Assembly (NCBI RefSeq): GCF_003944715.1
Contig: NZ_RWIT01000020.1
Span: 1 to 64,000, forward strand
Direction: 5' to 3'
Length of the DNA: 64,000 nt
DNA from: Hymenobacter rigui
GTDB taxonomy: Bacteria; Bacteroidota; Bacteroidia; Cytophagales; Hymenobacteraceae
The notes under the pieces are model-generated. The model was not told where the DNA came from, made no database searches, and saw only the letters and a program-made list of their open reading frames with translations. Made by a program: the position numbers and the translations under genes. Positions 26,007 to 33,556 of this stretch are shown here, piece after piece; within the stretch, counting starts at the first letter, position 1; the number at the start of each line of letters is the position of its first letter.

Positions 26007-28073
26007 TTACTGCTTCAATACCCGGGTATGGCTTTTCCGGCCGTTCTGGTCCTGGTATTCCAGCACGTACATGCCCGGCCGCAAGGCGGTACCGTCCAGC
26101 GTGTGCTGCACCTGCCCGGCAGGCACCAGCTGTTGCGTCACCACGCGGCCTGCGGCATCGTAAAGCCGTAGCGTAGCCGCCCCTGTGCCGGGCAGCAGTA
26201 CCTGCAGGGCATCCGTGAATGGATTCGGAAATGCACTCAACTCCGTTACCCGGCCCGGTACCACCATCACCACTCCCGAGTACTGCACCGTGCCATCCGT
26301 ATCCTGCTCCCGCAGTCGGTAGTAGCGTTGCGCAGTGAGAGGCTGCGTGTCCAGATACTGGTACGAGCGGGGCGTACTGCTGGTGCCGGCAGCCGGCTGG
26401 CGCGTCAGCTCCTGCCACTCCCCGGCCGGATCCAGAGTAGTTTCAACGGCGAAATAGGCACTGTGTACCTCGGCGGCCGTTTGCCAGCGGAGCTGCACGC
26501 CGGCCGTGGTGCTGACGGCCTCAAAGCGCACTAGCGTAACGGGCAGTGTGGAAGCCAGCCGCACGTACAGCGCATTACCGCAGCGCAGAGCGGCGAGGCT
26601 GAAATCAATTTCGGCATTGCCGCCGCCTACCTCAGTAGTAGTATTGAGCACCCGGTTTTGGGTATTGGCCGCAATGGCGTAGTGCATTACGGCTCCGGGC
26701 TTGATGATGTGCCCCAGCTGGATACCGTGCCCCTGCTCGTGCAGCACCACACTCTCAAAATCAAACTGACCGCCCGTGGGGGCGGCCGGCCCGAACTGCC
26801 AGTTCCGCTCCCCATCAAATATGTAGTCGGTGCCCGTGAGAATCCAGCTCACTGTGCCGCCGCTGATGCATCCGGAGTAATAGGAATACGTAACGCCCAG
26901 CACGCCCGCCGACAGCTCCGTGGCATCGTCGAATGACACTACGTTCACGTTATCATTAGCAACGTTGCTGTTGATGGCAGTAGTAGTGGGAGCAATAATC
27001 CGGTTGGCTCCCACCCCGTTGCGCCACGTGGTCAGGGCACGTTCAAAAGAAGCTTTGGCCGCCGTGTTGGCCGCAAAATTCTCGTTGTATGTCAGCGTGT
27101 AGCCTCCGGCCCCGTTGTTTCCCACCATGGCTACCTGGTAAGCCGCATCCTGATACAGCACATTGCTCAGGGCATAATTTACGGTCAGCACATCTGTGCT
27201 CAGGGTGGCCGAGCCGCCCACCGTCACCTCTACTTTGCCGGTGCCGGCCGGGCCCGCGTTACCAGTTGAAGCAGCTGGCACCCGCACCCTGATTTCCGAA
27301 TCCGACCAGCTCAGATAATCCACTGCCAGAGGGGTTACAGAAGAACTACCCCCGTTGTTGGCATTGGCAAACCCCACGGTACTGGTTCCCTGCGAAGCAC
27401 CAAACCCGGATCCACTAATTGTCAGAACTGTGCCGGTGCCGGCCGTAACCGTAGCTGGGCTGAATCCGGTGATCCCAGCCGTGGCACCGGGGCGGGCCGA
27501 CTGGCTCAGGCGAGTTTCTAGGGTACTGTTGGGGTGAATAGCGGTATAAGCCCGCCCCACCACCTGCTCCAGGGCCGGATACACCTCCTGCGTAATGGAA
27601 GCATACCGCCGGAACGGGTCAGCAGCCGTTACCGTGGCCAGGTTATAACGGATAAGCCCCTGCGGCCCAGCCGTCAACCTATAATTGGCTGACTGGACAG
27701 GATTTGGCTGCAACATGAAAATCCCCTGCTCCCCGAGGGAAAACCCGGGCTCATTCGATACTTCTTCCCGCCGCAGGCCCACGGTGCCGCCAGCGGTAAC
27801 CACGCTGAGCACTCCGGCAGGCATCGTTCCCTTGAATACTTTAAATACCTCCAGTTCGTTGAAGGTGAGGATGTGCGGTCCGGTATCCTGACTGTGAGTG
27901 GATTCCACGCGTGCTTCCACTATCAGGGTAGCCTGGGCCACGCGCTGTGCCAGTGGCACCGGCTCCAGCATGCAGGCTTCCTGGGCATGGAGTGGCCCAG
28001 TCAGGAGCAGCAATACCAGTACCGGCAAGCAACTCCGCAGGAACCCTTCCAAAACCAATTGTGTTTTTTTCAT
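26007..28073 (-). CDS. T9SS-secreted zinc metalloprotease with IPT/TIG domain
   Basis: A 688-residue secreted protein. The signal peptide (VLVLLLLTGPLHAQ) is followed by a domain with conserved exposed residues, an IPT/TIG-like Ig domain (about 200-290; ITGFSPATVTAGTGTVLTISGSG in part), and a metallopeptidase domain with the extended zinc motif HEQGHGIQLGH at about residue 445 plus a downstream Met-turn-like VMHYAI. The last 80 residues are a type A T9SS sorting domain (FPNPFTDALQV, LYDAAGRVV, GMYVLEY). The signature puts it with the metzincin/matrixin-like peptidases. Substrate unknown. Divergent from another exported protease gene. Confidence 0.9.
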   Translation of the reverse strand: MKKTQLVLEGFLRSCLPVLVLLLLTGPLHAQEACMLEPVPLAQRVAQATLIVEARVESTHSQDTGPHILTFNELEVFKVFKGTMPAGVLSVVTAGGTVGLRREEVSNEPGFSLGEQGIFMLQPNPVQSANYRLTAGPQGLIRYNLATVTAADPFRRYASITQEVYPALEQVVGRAYTAIHPNSTLETRLSQSARPGATAGITGFSPATVTAGTGTVLTISGSGFGASQGTSTVGFANANNGGSSSVTPLAVDYLSWSDSEIRVRVPAASTGNAGPAGTGKVEVTVGGSATLSTDVLTVNYALSNVLYQDAAYQVAMVGNNGAGGYTLTYNENFAANTAAKASFERALTTWRNGVGANRIIAPTTTAINSNVANDNVNVVSFDDATELSAGVLGVTYSYYSGCISGGTVSWILTGTDYIFDGERNWQFGPAAPTGGQFDFESVVLHEQGHGIQLGHIIKPGAVMHYAIAANTQNRVLNTTTEVGGGNAEIDFSLAALRCGNALYVRLASTLPVTLVRFEAVSTTAGVQLRWQTAAEVHSAYFAVETTLDPAGEWQELTRQPAAGTSSTPRSYQYLDTQPLTAQRYYRLREQDTDGTVQYSGVVMVVPGRVTELSAFPNPFTDALQVLLPGTGAATLRLYDAAGRVVTQQLVPAGQVQHTLDGTALRPGMYVLEYQDQNGRKSHTRVLKQ

Positions 28074-28126
28074 AAGAGACGAATTTTGCCAGCTACCCTT
28101 CTTTCCGCTTCCTCCTTGGCTGCAAG

Positions 28127-28152
28127 GTTATATTAAGATTTCATAATATAAC
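28127..28152. promoter_or_regulatory. AT-rich palindrome in divergent intergenic region
   Basis: GTTATATTA (28127-28135) is an exact reverse complement of TAATATAAC (28144-28152), with 8 nt between them. It sits about midway between two divergent protease-like genes, so it could be a shared operator or a short hairpin. No regulator is visible nearby. Confidence 0.45.
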
Positions 28153-28258
28153 AAAAACCGTCCAATTTATCCTCTCCGGATACAGAATCAATCAGTTCCG
28201 CGCAGGCACTTTCGGCAAGGTAATTGCAAACTCATTAGTTCCTAAAAAGCACTTTTCC

Positions 28259-29149
28259 ATGAACCACCTCCGCTTTTTCCGCCGCTTCGCAGGCTTGGTG
28301 CTTGCCGGGTGGCTTTGTTTATCCGGCACCGCTGAGGCACAGTCCTCCACTGGCGGGCAGCGCGACGTGCTGCGCGAAATCACCGATGTGGTGGGCCTGA
28401 AGCCTCGCTTCCAGCTGCGGGCTACTACGGAGGTGCAAAATGCCGCTGCCGTAGTGTATGGCGGACAGCGCTACCTATTATATAACCCGCAGTTTGTGGC
28501 CGCCGTGAACCGGGCGGGTCGTACTGACTGGGCCGGCATCAGCATTCTGGCCCACGAAATGGGCCACCACCTCAACGGTCATACCCTGCGCCCCGGGGGC
28601 TCCAACCCGGCCGACGAGCTGGAAGCCGATGAATTCTCCGGTTTCGTGCTGCGGAAGATGGGGGCCAGCATGGCGGAAGCCCAGGCCGGCATGGCCGTCG
28701 TATCCGATGATGAGGCCTCCCCTACGCACCCCGGCCGCAGCACCCGCCTTACGGCCATCAGCGACGGTTGGCTGCGGGCTAACCAGCAGATTGTAGCCAC
28801 TACCCGCGCGGCAGCGCCTTCTGCCACCCCGGCCGTATTAGCCAACCGGGCTACTGCTCCCGTACGGACGGTAGCGGCAGCTTCGGCGGCGCCGGTTAGC
28901 GTACTGGGCAAAATCACCTTCCGCGACAACCCCGGTGAGGATTACTACATTACCAACCGCCTGAGCGTAGTGCGCTTTGATGCCGGGGCCCGCACGGCGC
29001 AGGTAGTTGGCCGCCTCACCCGCTCCGAAAGCGTAAACTACCCGTACGTACTAATTGACGGGCGGCAGCGCCGCCTGTATGTTAGCCGGTCGGGCAGCAT
29101 TTTCGATACCAGCGGCCGGCAGGTAGCCTCGCTTTCTGACCCCTCTTAG
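28259..29149 (+). CDS. exported M48-like zinc metalloprotease
   Basis: A 296-residue periplasmic protein with a signal peptide (LVLAGWLCLSGTAEAQ). The zinc motif HEMGHHLNGH is at about residue 100 and a third ligand is likely in ELEADEFSGF about 25 residues further, the spacing of gluzincin M48-type peptidases. The C-terminal third (about 210-296) is a separate beta-rich module (GKITFRDNPGEDYYITNRLSV). It differs from membrane-integral HtpX in lacking transmembrane helices after the signal. Substrate unknown. A terminator follows. Confidence 0.85.
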   Translation: MNHLRFFRRFAGLVLAGWLCLSGTAEAQSSTGGQRDVLREITDVVGLKPRFQLRATTEVQNAAAVVYGGQRYLLYNPQFVAAVNRAGRTDWAGISILAHEMGHHLNGHTLRPGGSNPADELEADEFSGFVLRKMGASMAEAQAGMAVVSDDEASPTHPGRSTRLTAISDGWLRANQQIVATTRAAAPSATPAVLANRATAPVRTVAAASAAPVSVLGKITFRDNPGEDYYITNRLSVVRFDAGARTAQVVGRLTRSESVNYPYVLIDGRQRRLYVSRSGSIFDTSGRQVASLSDPS

Positions 29150-29190
29150 TACCCTCATATAGTATAGGCGGTCCGCCGCTGTTGCTTTCA

Positions 29191-29230
29191 CAAGCCGGTT
29201 TCCCTGCGGGGAGGCCGGCTTTGTTGTTTT
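29191..29230 (+). terminator. intrinsic terminator after the M48-like gene
   Basis: The stem AAGCCGG...CCGGCTT with an imperfect GC-rich interior (TTTCCCTGCGGGGAGG) is followed by TGTTGTTTT. Confidence 0.8.
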
Positions 29231-29298
29231 GCAACTCACCTCAACCCGCCACCTGTGTCCGCCGTTGGGGCAATACTCTCCCTTCTACTTGTACGCTG

Positions 29299-30123
29299 AT
29301 GCCCGAATTACCCGAAGTTGAAACCTACCGACGCTTTCTGGATGAGTTGGTAGTAGCTGAAACCATTGCTGCGTTTGAGGTGAAAGACAACCACGTGCTG
29401 GCGATGAGCGAGGAGGTGCTGCGCGAAGCCTTAATTGGGCACACCATTACGGGCACGAGCCGCCTTGGCAAAAACTGCTTTCTGCACCTGAGCAGCGGGC
29501 AGGTGCTGGTGTTCCACTTCGGCATGACCGGCGACGTGGGCGCTTACCGCCACGAGGCCGATGCGCCCCGCTTTACGCGGGTGGCCCTGCACCTGGTCTC
29601 CGGGATGCGCATTGCCTTTGTTGATCCGCGCAAGTTTGGCCGTATCCGGCTGGCGGAAAGTCCGGAGGCTTACCAGAAAGCCAAGAAGCTCGGCCCCGAT
29701 GCCCTTGCCATTACCATCGAGCAGCTGCGCACGGCTTTGAGCCGCCGCAAAACCCTGCTCAAGCCGCTGCTGCTCGACCAGCACATAACAGCCGGCCTGG
29801 GTAACTGGATAGTAGACGAAGTGCTGTTTCAGGCGAAAATCCATCCGGAAAGAATTGCGGCTACGCTTACCGAAGCTGAATTCAAGCGGCTGCATGCGGC
29901 CATCCAGCTGGTTCTTAAAACGGCTATTACTCACGAAGCTACTTACCGGAATTTCCCGGCCAGCTTTCTTATTCATGCACGTGAATGGGATGATTCCGCG
30001 ACTCCCGGCACCGATAAGCACCTGTACTGCCCACGCCACCCAGGCACGCAAATAGTAAAAACCTATGTGGGCGGCCGCGCCACCTACACCTGCCCACGGT
30101 GCCAGCCGGAAATTCAACCATAG
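29299..30123 (+). CDS. Fpg/Nei family DNA glycosylase
   Basis: A 274-residue base-excision repair enzyme that removes oxidised purines such as 8-oxoguanine and cuts at the abasic site. From the ATG at 29299 it begins PELPEVE after Met, giving the catalytic N-terminal Pro and Glu. The family Lys lies in GTSRLGKNCF near residue 55, VDPRKFGRIRL near 110 and the helix-two-turn-helix in the TAGLGNWIVDEVLFQAKIHP block. The C-terminal zinc finger reads CPRH...CPRC, i.e. a His at the usual second Cys position. The open frame upstream is non-homologous. Confidence 0.93.
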   Translation: MPELPEVETYRRFLDELVVAETIAAFEVKDNHVLAMSEEVLREALIGHTITGTSRLGKNCFLHLSSGQVLVFHFGMTGDVGAYRHEADAPRFTRVALHLVSGMRIAFVDPRKFGRIRLAESPEAYQKAKKLGPDALAITIEQLRTALSRRKTLLKPLLLDQHITAGLGNWIVDEVLFQAKIHPERIAATLTEAEFKRLHAAIQLVLKTAITHEATYRNFPASFLIHAREWDDSATPGTDKHLYCPRHPGTQIVKTYVGGRATYTCPRCQPEIQP

Positions 30124-30146
30124 AATAATACAACTAGCAACTTACT

Positions 30147-30185
30147 TAGGCCGGCCTGCTTGCAGAACCGGCCTATTTTGTTTTT
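30147..30185 (+). terminator. intrinsic terminator after the Fpg-type gene
   Basis: TAGGCCGG and CCGGCCTA form a perfect 8-bp stem around a 13-nt loop, followed by TTTTGTTTTT. Confidence 0.85.
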
Positions 30186-30433
30186 CATGGATTTAACTGT
30201 CAAATAATCAAGAAAATACACCAATTATAGCACTTCTTAGATACATCATTGGAAGAATCGGCCAAATTTTACAACCACCTGAACCAGTACGATTTATAAT
30301 TAGTTAGATTTGCACAGCGGCAGTCGAAGGCAACCGCTGTAGTAGAGAAGTTGGACGTTTAATTGTGAGGCACATGCCGAAGTTGTACTACGCCGAAAAG
30401 CGTGTTGTTGCACATTCACCAAAAACCCTTTTC
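30186..30433. other. AT-rich intergenic region with a possible promoter
   Basis: About 250 bp without a convincing gene. A TAGATTTG (30305-30312) fits the -7 element of Bacteroidota promoters and lies about 120 bp before the lipoprotein ATG, but I do not find a TTG at the matching -33 distance. Confidence 0.45.
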
Positions 30434-30934
30434 ATGAAAAAACTGCCCGTATTCCTGAGCCTGTTGGCAAGCACTTTGGTGTTTGCATCGTGTGAGAAAG
30501 AGATTGAGGAGATTAAGGACCCCGCCCAGGAAGTGGCAGCTGCCGCTGAAACAGTGCAGTCGAAGCCGGAATTGTTGGCCGCTGGCCCCTGGCATCTCAC
30601 CAGCCTCACGCTGACCACCGCCGCTCAGGGAGCCGCCGCTACCCCCGCCGTGGATATTTTGCCCCGCATGAAAGCCGCCCAGCGCGACAATCTGCACACG
30701 TTCAAAACCGATGGTGGCTATGTGCTGGATGAAGCAGCACTGAAAGCCTATGCCGAAGCACCGCAGCAGGTAACCGGCAGCTGGAAACTAGCCGGCGACT
30801 CGCTCACCGTCAGCCAGCCCAATGTTACCCGCCACTTTTTCGTGGAAGAGCTGACCACCACCACCCTGCGCGTGAAGCTCACGCAGAAGGGCGACCAGGG
30901 TGCTACCACCTACACTTCCGTATTCTCGCGCTAA
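30434..30934 (+). CDS. small lipoprotein, lipocalin-like
   Basis: A 166-residue lipoprotein (ASTLVFASC, lipid Cys20). After a short acidic tether, the domain runs PWHLTSLTLTT, FKTDGGYVLDEAALKAY, GSWKLAGDSLTVS, LRVKLTQKGD, a pattern of lipocalin-like/DUF4488-like beta barrels common in Bacteroidota, where W near the first strand and a GxW repeat are typical. I start at the ATG at 30434 because it opens the signal sequence. Location is the outer or inner membrane facing the periplasm. Ligand unknown. Strong terminator downstream. Confidence 0.82.
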   Translation: MKKLPVFLSLLASTLVFASCEKEIEEIKDPAQEVAAAAETVQSKPELLAAGPWHLTSLTLTTAAQGAAATPAVDILPRMKAAQRDNLHTFKTDGGYVLDEAALKAYAEAPQQVTGSWKLAGDSLTVSQPNVTRHFFVEELTTTTLRVKLTQKGDQGATTYTSVFSR

Positions 30935-30971
30935 GCGCCTCCCTGATTTCCAACCACCGTTCACAATTTGC

Positions 30972-31010
30972 AACACGGCCCCGCTGGCACCAGCGGGGCC
31001 GTGTTGTTTT
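30972..31010 (+). terminator. intrinsic terminator after the small lipoprotein gene
   Basis: AACACGGCCCCGCTGG pairs with CCAGCGGGGCCGTGTT (CA loop region) and runs into GTTTT, a 15-16-bp GC-rich stem. Confidence 0.88.
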
Positions 31011-31038
31011 CAGGGCCGGTTTGCTCAGGTCGGGCATC

Positions 31039-31320
31039 TCAGATTTTGCCCAGCCCGCCCAGCATAAACATAGCCGCGCAGGAGCCAAACCCAATCAGAA
31101 ATACCAGCAGCGCGCTTAGAAAATAAGCGGCGGGGCCCTGCTTCCAGTGTACAAACCCCAGCACAATATTGACAACCGCCAGTCCCAGGTACACCACCAC
31201 AAACAGTACCACGGTAGCGCCATCGGTGGGCTTGGCCAACAGGCCCAGCAGCACGGCCGCACCCAACACGGCCAGCAGGTTGTTGCGCAGAATACGGGAA
31301 GTGGGCGTTGGCTCCGACAT
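31039..31320 (-). CDS. small membrane protein, third of a paralogous trio
   Basis: A 93-residue protein with three hydrophobic segments (about residues 13-29, 35-56, 66-88). The N-terminus reads MSEPTPTSRILRN, the C-terminus SALLVFLIGFGSCAAMFMLGG. It is clearly homologous to the protein at 31703-31987 and more distantly to that at 31370-31651. All three end in a G-x-G-x-C-A motif in the last helix. Same strand as, and downstream of, the radical SAM gene. Function unknown; a membrane partner of the radical SAM enzyme is an inference from position only. Confidence 0.8.
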   Translation of the reverse strand: MSEPTPTSRILRNNLLAVLGAAVLLGLLAKPTDGATVVLFVVVYLGLAVVNIVLGFVHWKQGPAAYFLSALLVFLIGFGSCAAMFMLGGLGKI

Positions 31321-31369
31321 AAGGAGAGGAGTTAGTGAACTGTTGTATTGCTGACACGCACAGCACGAC

Positions 31370-31651
31370 TCAGTGGTTTACGTGCAGATTACTCAGAATG
31401 ATTGCACAGGTACCCAGGCCCAGTAGCGCCACCGTCAGCCCCGACAGCAGCATAATCTTACCCAGTTTTCGGTGCCGGGTAAACAGCAGGCCCAAACCAA
31501 TGAGCATATTCAGAACCGGCAGCGCCAGCATTATCCCCATGCCCCAAACCGCTCCTAATACCAACAAAACGACGAAGTTGGCGGCCACAATTTTAGCTAG
31601 CAGGTCACTGGTCGTTTCTTCGGGTTTCGGTGGCGGTTCGGGTTGTTGCAT
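31370..31651 (-). CDS. small membrane protein, second of a paralogous trio
   Basis: A 93-residue protein with three hydrophobic segments and a proline/glutamate-rich start (MQQPEPPPKPEETTSD). Its C-terminus, LSGLTVALLGLGTCAIIL, carries the same G-x-G-x-C-A core as its two neighbours, but the rest is more divergent. In front of this start, out of frame, the DNA still encodes EPTPTSR, the N-terminal peptide of the trio, so an N-terminal frameshift or a decayed duplicate is likely. Probably co-transcribed with the radical SAM gene. Confidence 0.75.
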   Translation of the reverse strand: MQQPEPPPKPEETTSDLLAKIVAANFVVLLVLGAVWGMGIMLALPVLNMLIGLGLLFTRHRKLGKIMLLSGLTVALLGLGTCAIILSNLHVNH

Positions 31652-31702
31652 CGTGGGGGACTTTACGGGAGGTCGGCGTTGGCTCTAACGTAGCGAGGGG
31701 AA

Positions 31703-31987
31703 TTAGTGCATGCCGCCCAGACGCAGGTGCGTGGCGCAGTCGCCGAAACCGATGACGAACACCAGCAGCGCCGCCAGCAGAAACCCGATGCTGGTTTTGC
31801 CCCGGCCGCTCACCAGGCAGCCAATACATCCCATCACGTTCAGGTAAGCCAAAACAAAGAGCAGCATGAATATACCCTCATAGCCGCCGGTGAGCAGCTG
31901 CCGACCAATGTGCAGCACCAGTACCAGCGCCAGGTTGATGAGCAGAATGCGGCCGATGTAGTGTTTGGGAGCGGGGGTTGGTTCCAT
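31703..31987 (-). CDS. small membrane protein, first of a paralogous trio
   Basis: A 94-residue protein with three hydrophobic segments, starting MEPTPAPKHYIGR and ending LAALLVFVIGFGDCATHLRLGG. The ATG at 31987 is only 2 nt after the radical SAM stop codon, which strongly suggests translational coupling in one operon. Homologous to the protein at 31039-31320 in both termini. The Cys in GFGDCA is shared by all three copies and might be lipid-modified, a ligand or structural; the sequence alone does not say. Confidence 0.82.
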   Translation of the reverse strand: MEPTPAPKHYIGRILLINLALVLVLHIGRQLLTGGYEGIFMLLFVLAYLNVMGCIGCLVSGRGKTSIGFLLAALLVFVIGFGDCATHLRLGGMH

Positions 31988-31989
31988 GT

Positions 31990-33390
31990 CTACAGCACCG
32001 GAATATCCCGCAGCACCTGCAGGCGGGCCAGTTTCTCCTCGTCGCGGTAGAGCATGTTCATCGTCTCGAAGGGAATAATCTTGAGGTCTTTGCTGACGAT
32101 GTGCACGCAGGACTTCTTGATGGCCCGCACGTCGAAGTTCCAGGCGTCCATGAACTGCAGAATGATGATGCGGAACAGGTTGTCGTAGCCCAGATTGGGG
32201 GCCTGCACCTGCGGGAGGCAGCACAGCAGCTGGTTCATTTCGGGCAGCACGGTGTCCACGGTATTGGCCGTGCTGAACAGCTTGAGCAGGTGCTGGCGCA
32301 GGCGCGGGTCCCGCTCATACACGATGGTGTTGCCGGTGCTCTGCAGCAGGTCGGCAGGGTCCACGTAGCGGGTCAACGGGAATACCTCCCCGTCGAGCTT
32401 GAGGGCGTAGGCCATGGCCAGCGCATCGGGGTTGCAGGGCACGGGCAGCAGGTCTTCGGCCGTGAACACCGGGCTCTGGTCGATGATGCCCTGGCGCACC
32501 TCGGTGAGGCTGAGGCGGTCGGTGGCAGGGTCGAAGTGCTCGAGGCGGCCGGCGGCCTGAGTGGGCTGGAACGTAACGCCCCGCACGCACTTCTGCTTCA
32601 GGGCAAAGTCGATGATTTCGCCCATTTCATCATCATTGAGCCCCTTTTGCAGGGTAACCACCAGCGTGGTACTGAGGTTGTACTTGTTGAGGTGTTCCAG
32701 GGCCTGCATCCGCACCTCGCGCAGGTCGCGCCCGCGCAGGCTTTCCAGCACCTCTTTCCGGAACGAATCGAACTGCAGGTACACCTCAAAAGCGCCGGCG
32801 TAGGTGGCCAGGCGGGCCACAAACTCCTCATCCTTGGCCAGGCGCACGCCGTTGGTGTTCACCATCAGGTGCTTGATGGGCTTGCGCTTGCACATATCCA
32901 GAATTTCCCAAAACTGCGGGTGCAGCGTGGGCTCGCCGCCGGATATCTGCACCACGTCGGGCTCCCCCTCGTTTTCCACCAGCACATCTACCATGGCCTC
33001 CACCTCCTCCAGGGTGCGGTGCCGGCCGTGCAGGGGGCTACTTTCGGCGTAGCAGGTGGGACAGGTGAGGTTGCAGCGGTCCGTTATTTCGATGACGGTG
33101 AGGCAACTGTGCTGCTCGTGGTCGGTGCAGAGGCCGCAGTCGTAGGGGCAGCCGTAGTGGGTGGCGGTATTGAAGCGGCGGGGTGTTTCGCTGGGCTTCA
33201 CGTAGTTGCGGATGCTCTTGTAGTACTCCACGTCGGTGGCAATGAGCACGCGCTGGCGGCCGTGCTCGGGGCAGCGTTTGAGCATGTACACGTTGCCATC
33301 TTCAAACACAATCTTGGCTTCTACCCGCCGCAGGCAATGCGGACACAGGCTCAGGGTAAAGTCGTAGTAGGTATAGGGACGTTCGGGCAT
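31990..33390 (-). CDS. radical SAM enzyme, Tes/MJ0619-like
   Basis: A 466-residue radical SAM protein. In order: a zinc-ribbon/rubredoxin-like motif CPHC and CPEHG (about residues 16-44), a second cluster site YGCPYDCGLC with TDHEQHSC (about 79-95), the SAM-cluster motif CNLTCPTC (about 105-112), the SAM-binding ISGGEPT (about 149-155), and late cysteines (CC near 378, KKSC near 420). This order, with the CPYDCGLC motif before the SAM motif, is that of the MJ0619/tetraether-synthase (Tes) family, which couples lipid alkyl chains in archaea. Bacterial relatives are of unproven function. Downstream, 2 nt away, starts a trio of small membrane proteins; an Lgt-like gene lies 1.1 kb upstream. Confidence 0.9.
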   Translation of the reverse strand: MPERPYTYYDFTLSLCPHCLRRVEAKIVFEDGNVYMLKRCPEHGRQRVLIATDVEYYKSIRNYVKPSETPRRFNTATHYGCPYDCGLCTDHEQHSCLTVIEITDRCNLTCPTCYAESSPLHGRHRTLEEVEAMVDVLVENEGEPDVVQISGGEPTLHPQFWEILDMCKRKPIKHLMVNTNGVRLAKDEEFVARLATYAGAFEVYLQFDSFRKEVLESLRGRDLREVRMQALEHLNKYNLSTTLVVTLQKGLNDDEMGEIIDFALKQKCVRGVTFQPTQAAGRLEHFDPATDRLSLTEVRQGIIDQSPVFTAEDLLPVPCNPDALAMAYALKLDGEVFPLTRYVDPADLLQSTGNTIVYERDPRLRQHLLKLFSTANTVDTVLPEMNQLLCCLPQVQAPNLGYDNLFRIIILQFMDAWNFDVRAIKKSCVHIVSKDLKIIPFETMNMLYRDEEKLARLQVLRDIPVL

Positions 33391-33501
33391 ACTCGCAGGA
33401 AACCGAATAGGGAGGAAAGGTTGGGGCTGAAGATCTTATAAATTTTCAGATTTCCAGCTACACTCCTCCAAGCTTCCGACAGCAACCAAACCCAACCGTT
33501 T

Positions 33502-33516
33502 GCGGTATGATACCGC
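33502..33516. promoter_or_regulatory. 15-bp perfect palindrome between divergent genes
   Basis: GCGGTAT-G-ATACCGC lies 40 bp before the DUF4239 ATG and 112 bp before the radical SAM ATG. Symmetry and position suit a dimeric repressor site; a short hairpin in the leader is the alternative. Confidence 0.4.
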
Positions 33517-33556
33517 CTCCTGTCTCCCTGTCTATTCCCTCACTTCATTCCTTCCA

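Noticed and set aside
31978..33441. 487-residue open frame antisense to the radical SAM gene
   Set aside because: It mirrors the radical SAM gene and has a His/Val/Gly-rich shadow composition without motifs.
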